Part shown: in pieces, positions 23,473-34,541 of the stretch
Layout of the letters: each line of letters begins with the position of its first letter
Numbering within the stretch: the stretch's first letter is position 1
Assembly (NCBI GenBank): GCA_016584305.1
Contig: JACEEZ010002651.1
Coordinates: forward strand, 233,501 to 297,500
Length of the DNA: 64,000 nt
Direction of reading: 5' to 3'
From: Chionoecetes opilio
Lineage: Eukaryota; Arthropoda; Malacostraca; Decapoda; Majidae
Notes under the pieces: generated by a model
What the model was told of the DNA's origin: nothing
The model's input: the letters and a program-made list of their open reading frames with translations, nothing else
The model's database searches: none
Position numbers and translations under genes: made by a program

Positions 23473-26216
23473 TAGTCTAGGGGCCAAAACTGAGAAGTGT
23501 CTTTAAAATCGACTTTCGTGGTACCCATGCGGTAACAGCTTCATAATATACCAACTGAAAGGAAATTTTGTCTACTTTTTAAATCTGGCAATGAAAATTT
23601 CGAAATCGTGTAGCTTCATGGTGATTTTTTGGTTACCATGACAACCACATTACATATTTCAGACCAACATGTTTAGTCTAGTAGTCCAGTGGACCCCACG
23701 TGCACCCAATGGACAATCTAATGAGACCTACTTTTTTAGATGCACAAATATGTCTCGAAAACAAAAATTTATGTTAACACTGTCAACTAATGTCCCATGG
23801 GGTTCGTATGGCGGCCATTACGATATTATGGCCGCCATATTTGATTTTAAATATTTGACTTTCTCGAAATTACCAAAATGTCCATAAAATCACCAATAAT
23901 GTAGTTACAAATTTAATTTTGGTGCCCACGTGACAAGAATAACATGGCCTATTGTAATAAGAACAATTAATGCAGTAATTGGTACAAGTTTAGTCATGGA
24001 ACGGCAAAAACCTAAAAAAAGGCGGAAAAATTACTTTGGTTTCGCCAACAGCTTTCAACATAAATGACAATAACTTCACTAATATATAACATACTGGTCA
24101 GTTTAACATATCAAAATCATCGTCTATTATTCCCCCATCTGATGCAGTCAAACAATTGACATACATATATGATTATCATACACTAATTGTTACCAATGTA
24201 ACCCACCCCCCTAGTGAAACTTTACTTACATCAAATACATACATACAATCGATAAAACTTAGTTTTATATTAAATTTTACCAGTTAATCATGGGCAACTA
24301 GATAATACAACGTAGTATTGTTCAGTTGCCATTTGTAAACACTGTTTTGCTCCATATGTCATGTCATATATGTATATATATTGTATATATATGTTTGTTT
24401 CTCATACAATACTGTATTGCTCATGTGTATCGCTAACCTGTATGCGATGTCAATTAACACTACTTTCCTTCTCCTTAGATGAATCGGTGATAGTGATAGT
24501 GTAGAACTGTAGATGGTATGTCAGTGACCTAACATTCTGCGTGATACATCCGTAGTTCTTTCTGGTGGTGGAGTATAACTGAACTAAATCATGGCTAGCA
24601 CGAGGAAACGAAAAAGCGACAAAATATCAGCCAGATCTGAAAATCCTAAATGCCCATCATGTATCGTACACGCAATAGACATCCGAGACTATGGTCCCTT
24701 GACATCTTTCAGAAATGTGAGAGGAAACCCAGATGAAAAATTAGCATATCTACATGAAATCCGTGAAAATCGAATGGCTGAACCTCTCAATTCACCTCGC
24801 CGTATGGAAGCAGTGTGTGCTCTGATACCAGAGACTCTCGAAGGCGTTGACTTGGAGCAGCAAGCTCACAGCAACACACGTTGACTTGGACACAGCAAAC
24901 TTACATCGCTTGAATGATTCGACCGTAGCATCTATGTCCACGAAGCATCACTCTCCGCGCAAACTGTCATCTGCTGAGAGTTCCCAACTATTCCCACCTG
25001 AATGTATGTTCTGCGAGAAGTTTGAAATAAAGGTATCTGGAAAAACCGAGAGACCCATCAAATTCCTATCATGGAAACACAAAGAGCCTGCTTGGAAAAG
25101 CATCGAGTCCCAGGCCCTTGAACTGGGAAAGACTCGTCTATACCGACAGGTGAAAGGAAAGGACTTATTTGCCGTTGAAGCACAGTTCCATTCCGAATGC
25201 AGAACGTCCTTCACCACGGAATATCGAAATCACATCCTGGCACAGGAGCGAGAGGAGAACCGTAACGTAGACACTGATCAGGCCCATAGGGCTGCTGCCC
25301 ATATCGCAGCCTTCAACTTGGGTTCAGGATTTGACTCTCTGTTATTTGTAATTATACCAATTGTCAATTACTCACTTCTACTGACAGTGTACCTAGCTGC
25401 CCTACATCACTTGTTAAAGTTTAATAGAAAGGAAACATTGTTTTCTGACTTTTATCGAATGTTTGTATTTGACAACATAAAGTTTCACTAGGGGGGGTGA
25501 GTAACATTGGTAACAATTAATGTATGATAATCATACATGTATGTCAATTGTTTGACTCTATTAGATGGGGAAATAATAGACGATGATTTTGATATGTTAA
25601 ACTGACCAGTATGTTGTATATTAGTAAAGTTATTGTCATTTATGTTGAAAGTTGTCGGCGAAACCGAAGTAATTTTTCCGCCTTTTTTTAGGTTTTTGCC
25701 GTTCCATGACTAAACTTGTACCAATTACTAAATTAATTGTTCTTATTATAATAGGCCATGTTATTCTTGTAACGTGGGCACCAAAATTAAATTTGTAACT
25801 ACATTACTTGTGACTTTATGGACATTTTGGTAATTTCAAGAGAGTCAAATATTTCGCGATCGACGATGGCCGCCATACGAACCCCATGGGACATTAGTTG
25901 ACAGTGTTAACATGTAAAAGATTTTTTTCATGATTTTTTTTTCTAGACATTTTGTGTATCTAAAAAAGTAGGTCTTAATAGATTGTCCATTGGGTGCGCG
26001 TGGGGTCCACTGGACTACTAGACTAAACATGTTGGTCTGAAATATGTAATGTAGTTGTCATGGTAACCAAAAAATCACCATGAAGCTACACGATTTCGAA
26101 ATTTTCATTGCCAGATTCGAAAAGTAAACAAATTTTCCTTTCAGATGGTATATTATGAAGCTGTTACCGCATGGGTACCACGACAATTATTTTTTCAGCC
26201 CTTGGCCCCTAGACTA
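23473..26216. mobile_element. Element with TIRs of about 740-750 bp inside copy A
   Basis: Starts TAGTCTAGGGGCCA (23473) and ends TGGCCCCTAGACTA (26216). Arms run about 23473-24224 and 25480-26216 and share long blocks such as CATGCGGTAACAGCTTCATA, GTGGACCCCACG and CCAATGGACAATCTA. Flanked by TTG on both sides (CAA in the gene's sense), consistent with a 3-bp target duplication. It splits nuclease gene A after AADVLASQ. The gene's frame is not restored by simply removing it, so the gene had other damage. The interior holds one coding region (24591-25491). Confidence 0.85.
24591..25491 (+). pseudogene. Captured N-terminal zinc-binding region of the nuclease family
   Basis: Two overlapping readings joined by a frameshift near 24860. 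First: MASTRKRKSDKISARSENPK, CPSCIVHAIDIRDYGPL. Second: LFPPECMFCEKFEIK, FLSWKHKEPAWKSIESQA, LFAVEAQFHSECRTSFTTEY, HRAAAHIAAFNL. The C-x-x-C followed by F-H-x-x-C spacing is the treble-clef-like module seen at the N-terminus of copies A, C and G. The frame then drifts into non-family residues and ends in the right TIR. No nuclease core, so the element is non-autonomous or internally deleted. Confidence 0.72.
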
Positions 26217-29075
26217 TTGTGATGCCAGAACATCTGCCGCTGAAGTGAACGAATCAGGCACTCCACAATCAACATTCGTGTTAGAGCCCGGACATAATGG
26301 CTGCCGTTCAAGACTGACTATCACGCCAGGTCCAAAAACACCACACTCGATCAGTGCGTCATCTGGACCGGAACCATGGAGCAGTTTGCCCTGGCACTTG
26401 AGCAATACACGAGTCCAATGGAAATGGCCCAAACTGAGAAATAGATCATTGAACTGTTCTGTCCCATGCCGGTAAATATCTGCGGCTAGGTTGAACACAC
26501 CTTCATCACACCATACCACCATTGATGCCTGATTCAGCTGTCTGCGTATACTCTGAAAGTTGGTAAGACAGTGTCTATCAGTTGCTCGCTCAGTGATAGG
26601 TCTTGGTATGACAGGGAGGAAGCCGACACGCATCATTGGCACCACAGCAGATGAGACAAGTGTGTGCACAGCTGCCCATATATGAGGATCTCCTGCGGAC
26701 AGGCCCAGACGGGTCAAACTGATCAAAAATGCCCGCATCACAGCTACACTTCGGGCAGTTTGCATATCGAACAACGTCGCATGGTTGTTTTCAGGATGCA
26801 ACATCGTGTCTGGAGGCAAGGTAGGTCGAACCACTGGTTTAGCATTGGGAGGTATCTCTTGACATGACAATGAATTTTGCAGGGATAAATCAGTGCGGCT
26901 AAGTCCTGTACTTGATACTGGAGGTTTATGGAGGGGCTTGTTCACTGTGGCATCTTGGAACAGTACTAAGGCTGCATAGTGTGAACCCTCTGTACCAGAG
27001 AGTTATGATTTATCTGCATAGTCGGAGTTGTCTATGCCTGCCATCGTGTAGTCCTCCCTAGTAAAAGTACTTGGAATGTGTGTCTCTCCATCTTCTAAGC
27101 ATTTTACAGCATAGCTGGAAAGAAGGCTACGGGTATTAATAATGGTCTGGTAGCTTGTACATGAGCCTATACTGTTGAGTACTGTGAGGAATTAAAATGG
27201 TGTTTTGTTCACTTTTTTGTGAATGTTGTACACATGCGTTTGGAATAGACTGTGCAGCTCTGTACTCATGTGATCTCTAGCCCATGTCTCCTGTTGTTCC
27301 TGTGAAGGATGCTGGTCTGAAGGCAGATCATCTTGCATGAACTGTTGCTGGTGTGGGAGCTGTCCTTCTTCTGCGTTAGTGTCTTCACCAAGATAGGCTG
27401 GATGAGCTCCTCCAGATTTCTAATACGACTTTGGAATAGCTTGTGTCTTGGGGCCATGAACATAGTTGCTAAGAATGTGAGAAGAGGCACTGGCCATCAT
27501 TGTTCCCTCCCATGATGCCTTTAAGTCAGTACTGTCACATAAGCTGTCTTGCAGACCAAAACCGACGTCCATGTGTGAGCCTCTCAACTTGTTGCCAGCC
27601 TCTCTCAGTATGTCCTGATTCTTCAACTTGATGGCTTGGTCAGCAGCTGTGATGTCAGATGAAAAGAAGATGTCAAGTTCATTCACTCTACCATTTGTCC
27701 AGATTTTGACCGATTCGCAATAATGGGAGATGATAAGCTGTTTCATATCACGGGTTTGAAAGGTACTTATAAGCACCTCACCTTCCTGTAGCAGACTCAA
27801 TGCAAACTCTACAATATCAGTGATAGTGCAACATTCTCCCCTCATCAAAATTTTGTCAATATATGGGATAGTGCGTGTGAACAGCACATGCTTGGTATTG
27901 GTGATAGCCAATAACAATTGGTGATTAGCCTTTCCAGTGTTTCAAGTTTGATATCACGTTCGTATTTACACATGTAGTTTTGACGGCAGAGGTTGTGGCA
28001 ATCTCTCTCTCTGTATATATATATATCTGCAGAGACGACTGATTTGACAGAGCTGGCTTTGTCATCTCTCAGTCGATCTGCAATTCGTGTAAAGACATCG
28101 TCTTTGTTGTGCTTTGCAGCATCAATGAATTTCTTGGCACTAATATACTCGCAAATGATGTATTTGTCACGGCATTTCTTGTGTTCGACATTTGCACATA
28201 TAACACAGGGCAGTGTTCTTGGATCCTTGTCACAGCTTGTCACAGCACAAGGTACAACACTTTTACGAAGGGTTTTCCTAAATCCAACACTTTCAGAAGA
28301 CTCACTTTCTGTGTCACACACCATAGGCTCTTCAACTCTTGTGCTCTTTTCCTCAATAGCTTTAAGTTTGCCAGAATGTGTGTAAAATTTATAGCATTTG
28401 TTGGTATTATGGTAAACAAACATACCACTGTCATCAGTCTCCTCTTCTTCCCCTTTAATTAACACTTTTGATACGCTTTGAAACAATATCATTACGAATT
28501 TTTGCAGGTCTTTTCATTCTTGCACGTCCTGTCTTTTCACTAGTTACAAGTACTTTGTTATCTTCTTGACAGATAATGCATATTATTATTGGATTGACTA
28601 CGTCCTCCTCTTCCATTGAGGTGACCAAATTCATCCTACTGGGTCCTGATAATGCTGGATATTCCATGATGGTCAATGAAATGAAACTTCAATCATTCCA
28701 GAACATCATGCACATGCCTGAAAAGAAACATAAAAAAAACCGTGGGACTCACTCTGAGTAAAAATGGGAAATTCATGTGCCATTGAAGACCCTGACATTT
28801 GAAGGGCAAGATGACTCTGAATGGTTAAATAAACATCATAAATGAATGCCTAATCTTCAAATTTCTTGGATTAGAGGTATTACATGTGTATCTATTAATA
28901 ATAAAAACGTTATCTTTTTATCTCAATTGGCGGCGGCCATATTTGATTTAGCCATAGCGGCATTCGTGGCGCGATGGTGGACAAGCACCTCGGTGATTTT
29001 TTATGTCCAGGGACCCATTAACCAAGATCAAGTGATAAATCCGCCAACACCATTTTGCAAACGGGTCTACAGGCG

Positions 29076-30165
29076 CGGTACATGATCAACGGGCCCTAAC
29101 GCGAGCCCTGATGCCCCGGTGTCAAAGTTGCCACGTCGCTCAATAGCCTCAGCAACACCAAAGGTGTCTACCCATACCATACCAGTCCTCTCACCTACTG
29201 GACTGGACAGACGCCTTCAGCGTTGACAGAGCTGTGGGTCGGCGTAGACGGCTTGACGCCGGGACACCAAGGATCGTGTAATGGCCTGTAGGTGGCGTTC
29301 TTGACCAGGTGAGGCGGGGTGACCCTCGCCAAGGACGCTTTGAAGCATCCTCATGTCACTGTTGCTCATCTTCGCGCCGTCTTTCCTCCTTATCATCCAC
29401 CCAGATAAACAGATGGGGCGGTAGCGTATGTGAAGGTGATAGCGTACCTGTCAGCTGGTCAGCAGTAGTGCTGGGCACTTCACGCTGTCTCTATTGCTGA
29501 CGCCTTTTGCTTACTCACGTCATTACTGTGGCCTGTATTTTAGTATTGTAGATCCAGATGCCTCAAAATTGAAGGGCGGATAATAGGGAGCTTGATTGTG
29601 GAAGTGAGTGAACGCGTGTGTGCGTGGCGTTTAGCTAGGTGAGTCACATAAGTGGCTAAATCTCAGTGTGCTGGCAGGCTCGGATGAGGGACGATGTGGC
29701 AGTTAGAGTTTTTGATAGGCTGAGCCTAGATTTGCATTAGAAAACGGGGATGTCCCTGGGGCCACATTCAGAGACGCTAACGTCCATGCTTCACGACCTA
29801 GCGACTGGCATCAGCTGTTTTGGTATTCAGCGTGGAGATTGATGACGTACTTAAAGACATAATACGGCGACTGCCTAAGGGGTGGTGTAGAGGACGCAAA
29901 ATACATAAAAATACTCATAAATTGAGTATATATGATGTTTTCTGACTTAAGAACTGAACAGGGCAAGTATACAAATGAAATTAGGCCATATAACAATCCC
30001 ATGCGCTCGTGGTGAGTTTGTTTTGGGGTGATGGGCCGAGTGGTGAACGGCGGCATCTCATCCGAGGCCACCTCGTCTCACCACACCGGCGGGTAGCTGC
30101 CACACACCACCATGAGCACGGCTCCGCATCAGACTAAAGGTATAATGGCACCCTTTTCCTTAATA
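29076..30165 (-). repeat. Right outer arm: LTR/gag-like block
   Basis: Reverse complement resembles 19441-20617: CTAACGTCCAT(A/G)CTTCACGACC, AGTGAAC/GTTCTTAAGTC-type words and GCACTACTGCTGACCAGCTG. Includes about 200 bp (29090-29300) with no partner on the left. No intact ORF. Confidence 0.7.
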
Positions 30166-33100
30166 GAGGTAGAGGCCGAGGGCGCAGCAATCGCGCCCCC
30201 GACCCGGTTTTGCCGGGGGCCCCGACCATGCAAACCCCTCCTATGCCGACGCAGGGGAGGGGTCTGCCTATGACGAGTGCGGGGCAAAGCCCTCGGGAAT
30301 CCCGCACTCTAAATCAAGTGGTAGGGCCCCCTAGCCCAACTTTTTCTTATCGGGGTGGCCGGGGCGGTGCAGAGGCGGCGCCTGCCCGTCGAATCACTCC
30401 TGGGATCAACCTGCGGAGGGTTCTTCGTGTGGGCTCGTGGAACGTTCTGAGCCTCTCAGACGATCATCGACTACCTCTCCTATCGGACGAGCTCAGTAGG
30501 CTGAGGGTGGATATAGTGGGACTCTCTGAGACGAGGAGGCCTGGCAGTGGCGAGACTAGCAGTGGGGGTTACACCTACTACTGGTCCGGCATGAGCAATG
30601 GTCACCGTGTACGGGGAGTAGCTATAGGCATCTCCAGCAAACTGCAGCCGTCAGTTGTTGAGTTTACTCCGGTTGATGAGCGTATAATGCGGGTGAGGAT
30701 GAAACACACTCTGGGTTTCATGTCTCTTGTTGCAGTGTACGCTCCTACCGAGATGCGTAAAACTGAAGAGTAGGAGATGTTCTACGCCAAACTCGACTCT
30801 GTATTAGACCAGTGTCCTCCTCGGGACACACTCATTGTCTTGGGCGACTTCAATGCTACTACTGGCACTGTGAGAGATGGCTACGAGTTGTGTGTTGGTC
30901 CCCATGGCTCCGGTACCAGAAACACCAACAGTTCTCTGCTTCTGAACTTTGCAAGGTTCAGCAGGTTGAGAATTGGAGGTTCTTGGTATCAGAGACCAGA
31001 GCTGCACCGCTGGACATGGTAAAGTAGTGCCGGAGGGGTAGCTAAGGAGATCGACCACATCCTCGTTAGTACTCGTTGGAGGATCCTCCAGAACTGCAGG
31101 GTTTACCGGAGTGCTGAGTTCTTTGGAACAATCACAGACTTGTTGTTGCTACACTTAAGCTTCATGTCAAGTCCAGAAGAATCTCAAGAGGTAACCATAC
31201 TGTGTTTCATCTTGAAAAACTGAAGGACTTGATATGTGCTCATGAGTATGCGGTGGCAGTCTCAAATCGGTATGATGTGCTCGGTGCTCTCGGGGATCCT
31301 GTAGAACTGTGGGATACCTTCAAACGTGAAACTCTACAGGCTGCCAAGGAGTGTTTTGGGGAGCGCCCGAGGTCAAGGCGTGGTTTTGTCTCTACGGAGA
31401 CGCTGGAGAAAATCGAGGAGAGTCGCGCTGCCAGGCTGGCTGGGAACCGGGACCAGCACAGGGCTCTGTCACGCCGGACTAGAACCCTCCTGAGGAGAGA
31501 CAAGGAGAGGTATGTCAGGAGTCTCGCTGAGGATGTCGAGGGTCATTTGAACGCTAATGACCTCCGACCCGCCTACCGAGCCCTGAAGAAGCTCCGTTCC
31601 AAGTCTCCTTCTCGGGCGAGTGCTATTCGAACAGCAGATGGGCGCCTCGTGTCGGACATGGATGGGCAGATGGCTCGTTGGGCTGAGTACTTTGGGCAGT
31701 TGTTCACGGTGGACCCTCCAACTGAGCAACTTCACACCACTGGGTTACAGGCAGTGGATGCCGATCCTCCCATTGACGAAAGCGCACCCTCTCTTGCCGA
31801 AGTCAGAGAGGCTGTAGCAAAGTTGAAGGGTGGAAAGGCAGCTGGTGTTTGTAATATCAGTGCGGAGCTCCTCAAAGCTGGGGGTGAGGCCATGATCCAC
31901 GGGTTGCATGCTGTCCTGACTGCCGTGTGGCAATCAGGTACCATTCCTCCTGACTGGAAAAGGGGGCTGGTCGTCCCTATCTGGAAAGGGAAAGGGGACC
32001 GTCAGGACTGCAACAATACCGCGGTATTACACTGCTCAGCGTACCAGGCAAGGTGCTTGCCCATCTATTGCTGACACGAATTCGCAGTCATCTGGTGAAG
32101 CATCAGAGACCTCAGCAGTCTGGGTTCACGCCTAGTAAGTCAACAACGGACCGTATCCTAGCGCTTCGTGTCCTGGTGGAACGCCGACGTGAGTTTCGAC
32201 AGGGGATGCTTGCAGCCTATGTTGATCTCAAGAAGGCGTTTGACTCAGTGCATCGTGAGTCACTCTGGGATCTTCTGCGACTTCGAGGGATTCCTGCAAG
32301 GACTATTGGTTTGATAACTGGTCTGTATCCTGGGACTGAGAGTGCTGTGAAGTGTGGGGCAGGTGTATCCAGCTTCTTTCCTGTGAATACAGGAGTGAGG
32401 CAAGGGTGCGTCCTTGCCCCATCACTTTTCAACGCTTGCATGGACTGAGTATTGGACAGGGTTGTAGATCAAAGTGATTGTGGAGCATCCGTCGGCAACA
32501 CCAAGATCACTGATCTTGTTTTTGCCGATGATGCAGTAATCTTTGCTGAGTCGCTGGAGGTCCTCGTGATGGCTCTCGAGGCGCTGCACGAGGAGGCAAA
32601 GCCTTTGGGACTTGAGGTCTCCTGGCTCAAGACCAAGGTCCAGGTGTTTGAAGACTTACTAGATGAAGCAGTACAGTCTGTTCATGCGTGTGGCGAGGAC
32701 ATTGAGATCTTGGAAAGTTTACATACCTTGGTTTGCGCAGTCCATAATGACGGCGGGTCACGTCAAGAAGTCTTACGGTGGATTGGCATAGCCCATAGTG
32801 TTATGGACTCGCTCAGCGGGAGTATTTGGCGTTGTCGGTACCTGTGCAGGAGGACAAAGATCCGGATCTTCAAGTCGCTTGTGATCCCTGTCTTTCTCTA
32901 TGGGGTTTTGAGACATGGACACTAAATACTGACTTGAAGAGACGAATCAATGCCTTTGGTAATAAGTGTCTTCGCAGAATCATGGGGTATCGCTGGGATG
33001 ATTACGTGTCAAATCAGCGATTGCACCGTGAGACTGAATCGAGGCCTATTACCTGCATAGTCCGTCAGCGCCAACTTCGGCTATATGGGCATGTGGCACG

Positions 33101-33340
33101 CTACCCTGAAACCGATCCTTCCCATCGGGTGTATCTGTAAGAGACAATCCGGCGTGGAGGAGGCCAAGGGGGCGCCACAAGGCTCGTGGCTGGGGCAAGT
33201 TGATGTTTCTTGTCGAGAGTTGCTTGGTATGGGAAGGGAGCCTGCATGGGAACTCGCGCGTGGTGACCCCGGGAGTGGCGTCGTAGGGTGGGCGAGGCGA
33301 CGCGCCCCCCGGCGTATGCCCCCAATGATTGATTGATTGA
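30166..33340 (+). mobile_element. RTE-type LINE, near full length (RTE 1)
   Basis: 3.17 kb, flanked by a perfect 12-bp target duplication TTTTCCTTAATA (30154-30165 and 33341-33352) and ending in (TGATT)n, both typical of RTE-clade LINEs. 5' UTR, then an APE-type endonuclease (30396-31020: VGSWNVLSLS, DIVGLSETRRPG, LIVLGDFNATTG) and reverse transcriptase (31202-33140: KLKGGKAAGVCNISAELL, AAYVDLKKAFDSVHRESL, NTGVRQGCVLAPSLF, LVFADDAVIFAESL). Stops at about 30772, 31021 and 32446 and a frameshift near 32055 break the ORF, so it is inactive though FADD is intact. It inserted into a SINE body in the right arm of the inverted repeat. Confidence 0.93.
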
Positions 33341-33352
33341 TTTTCCTTAATA

Positions 33353-33470
33353 TAAACCCAAGCCCTTGTCCATCCAGCCGTGATGGGTACCGGGTGTTAG
33401 CCGGGGTTTTGTGACCCGCCTCCCGGGGTGGTTGCTTCCCCCAACTTGCAGGAAGACCAGCTACGAATAA
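33353..33470 (+). mobile_element. SINE body in the right arm
   Basis: Continues TATAAACCCAAGCCCTTGTC through GGGTACCGGGTGTTAGCC to the GACCCGCCTCCCGGGGTG phrase; mirror partner of 19324-19446. The RTE at 30166 cut it near its start. Confidence 0.8.
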
Positions 33471-33484
33471 ATAGATTATATTAT

Positions 33485-33619
33485 CGATGCCCATAGCAAC
33501 CATGTACCGCCACTGCCATATCTCGTACTTGAATACCCACGAGCTCCGGGGTGTAGAAATAGAGGAAGTTAGTTAAGCTAACCACCGTGGCCTTTAACTC
33601 TCTCTGAATGTCTGCCCTG
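33485..33619 (-). repeat. Outer end of the right inverted arm
   Basis: Reverse complement of 18831-18968 (CCCACGAGCTCCGGGGTGTA, CTCTCTGAATGTCTGCCCTG). Marks the outer limit of the giant inverted repeat; the match stops at CAGGGCAGAC on both sides. Confidence 0.8.
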
Positions 33620-33627
33620 ATCTGATG

Positions 33628-33700
33628 GGGGAGGCCGTAGCAGAGTGGTTAGCATCTCCGAGTGGAGTTCTCGGTGACGCGAGTTCGATCCCCAGTAAGA
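33628..33700 (+). mobile_element. tRNA-derived SINE head (class II tRNA-like)
   Basis: GGAGGCCGTAGCAGAGTGGTTAGC gives an A-box, and GCGAGTTCGATCCCC a B-box, with a longer variable region than the Val-type SINE, so a Leu/Ser-like tRNA origin. No CCA end or matching acceptor stem; sequence after 33700 is unique. Confidence 0.6.
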
Positions 33701-34133
33701 ACCAAAATCTTTCTGCACCGTCGAGTGGCCTAAGAACACCCACATGCCCTGTCCATTAACTTGTATTATGTTCTTAGCTAGACACTGGATAGAGCAAACA
33801 CTAAGTTCGCACACAAGTATATTACTGCGGGAATATGTAGGTAAGTACAGCGGAGGGAGGCCACGAGGAACTGAGAGAGGAGGAGGTGGTGTGCTCTATC
33901 TGTGGTGGCTGGGAGGTAACTGCCGGATCCTCGTCACGAAGGCAAGGAGCGCGAGGAGCGCGAGGAAGTGCGGGGGGAATTTGGATCACGGCGGAGTCAT
34001 GTCAACACAGCTGTGTGGCGTGACCTTTAGGGGTAATTAGCCAGGTGGCGTGACGACCAACCTTGGAGTCACTACAAACTCTACCTTCGATTGCTAGTGC
34101 ATCGGACGACACAGGGGTGCGGCATGAGCCTCT
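33701..34133. other. No recognised gene
   Basis: Purine-rich GAGGAGGAGGTGG near 33881 and GGCGTGAC repeated at 34017 and 34047. Nothing else supportable. Confidence 0.35.
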
Positions 34134-34390
34134 AATTACAGGCGTCACTATACAAATCCTGCCTGCGCCACCATGTGCGAGGGGCCAACCATCACAGCCC
34201 TCTTGTGAACCTCCAAGGCCTACCATCCCAGCCTTTAAGAAGTCACTGCCTACAGGCGTTATAGGCACAAATATAGAAGAAAAAAATCCTCATATAAACC
34301 CATTATTCTAGAGTTAGTGGCTAACGCGTATATGTCAAACACGTTAAGTTAACGGTACTAATTACCCGCGTTAGGTGCATATACATATAT

Positions 34391-34394
34391 CTAC

Positions 34395-34438
<44 letters not shown>

Positions 34439-34443
34439 ATATA

Positions 34444-34494
<51 letters not shown>

Positions 34495-34540
34495 ATATAA
34501 TGCATATATTCAGTACAAGTATATATATTTATATATATAT
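34391..34540. repeat. (CTAT)n and (AT)n microsatellite
   Basis: CTAT units to about 34436, then near-pure AT to about 34540. Confidence 0.95.
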
Positions 34541-34541
34541 A

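Larger units (their letters stand above)
21262..28680 (-). pseudogene. XPG/FEN-like nuclease, full-length broken gene (copy A)
   Basis: Minus-strand pieces in family order. 28676-27845: zinc-binding modules (IICIICQEDNK, TGRARMKRPAKIRNDIVSKR, DPRTLPCVICANVEHKKC, YIICEYISAKKFIDAAKHNK). 27917-27266: linker. 26945-26217: PVIPRPITERATDRHCLTNF, WCDEGVFNLAADIYRHG, CQGKLLHGSGPDDALIECGV. Insertion of a 2.7 kb element. 23472-22909: WPLDYKDKAAYPELAQ, YLRHGSWYLEQ, VSKGPGGHYVVG. 22850-22389: SYRQERLVEKSKN and DGDLPSHTNKSLLV. 21965-21262: IDTDTFALLLQYTPYLQ (acidic box), ILTGNDCMSKVGNKHAAM (G-C/N-D box), LPPTSNVIRGHIQRG, then after a frameshift CKCAGRCATRLCGC, a Cys cluster like copy B's. Many frameshifts and stops; the Cys before the second-box Asp is Asn. 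Nuclease role inferred from motifs. Confidence 0.82.
20618..29075. mobile_element. TIR element A carrying a full-length nuclease gene
   Basis: Inner arms 20618-20830 and 28868-29075 are inverted copies: GCCTGTAGACCCGTTTGCAA, TCACTTGATCTTGGTTAATG, GGGTCCCTGGACAT and the ATGGCCGCCGCC-type motif. The nuclease gene runs the whole interior on the minus strand. These TIRs are continuous with the larger arms to 18831/33619, so either the element's TIR is about 2 kb or it sits within an older palindrome. Confidence 0.8.
18831..33619. repeat. Giant inverted-repeat structure around nuclease copy A
   Basis: Left arm about 18831-20830; right arm about 28868-30153 plus 33341-33619, interrupted by the RTE LINE at 30166-33340. 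Reading inward, both arms carry the CAGGGCAGACATTC edge, a repeat at 18831-18968, a SINE body (19324-19440), an LTR-like block (19441-19850), a gag-like block with CACTGCTGACCAGCTGA, and the inner TIR starting GCCTGTAGACCCG. The arms differ by many substitutions and indels. The centre (20831-28867) holds nuclease gene copy A. Confidence 0.8.

Noticed and set aside
18831..33619. Maverick/Polinton, suggested by long TIRs
   Set aside because: No DNA polymerase B, retroviral-type integrase, packaging ATPase or capsid-like genes were seen between the arms.
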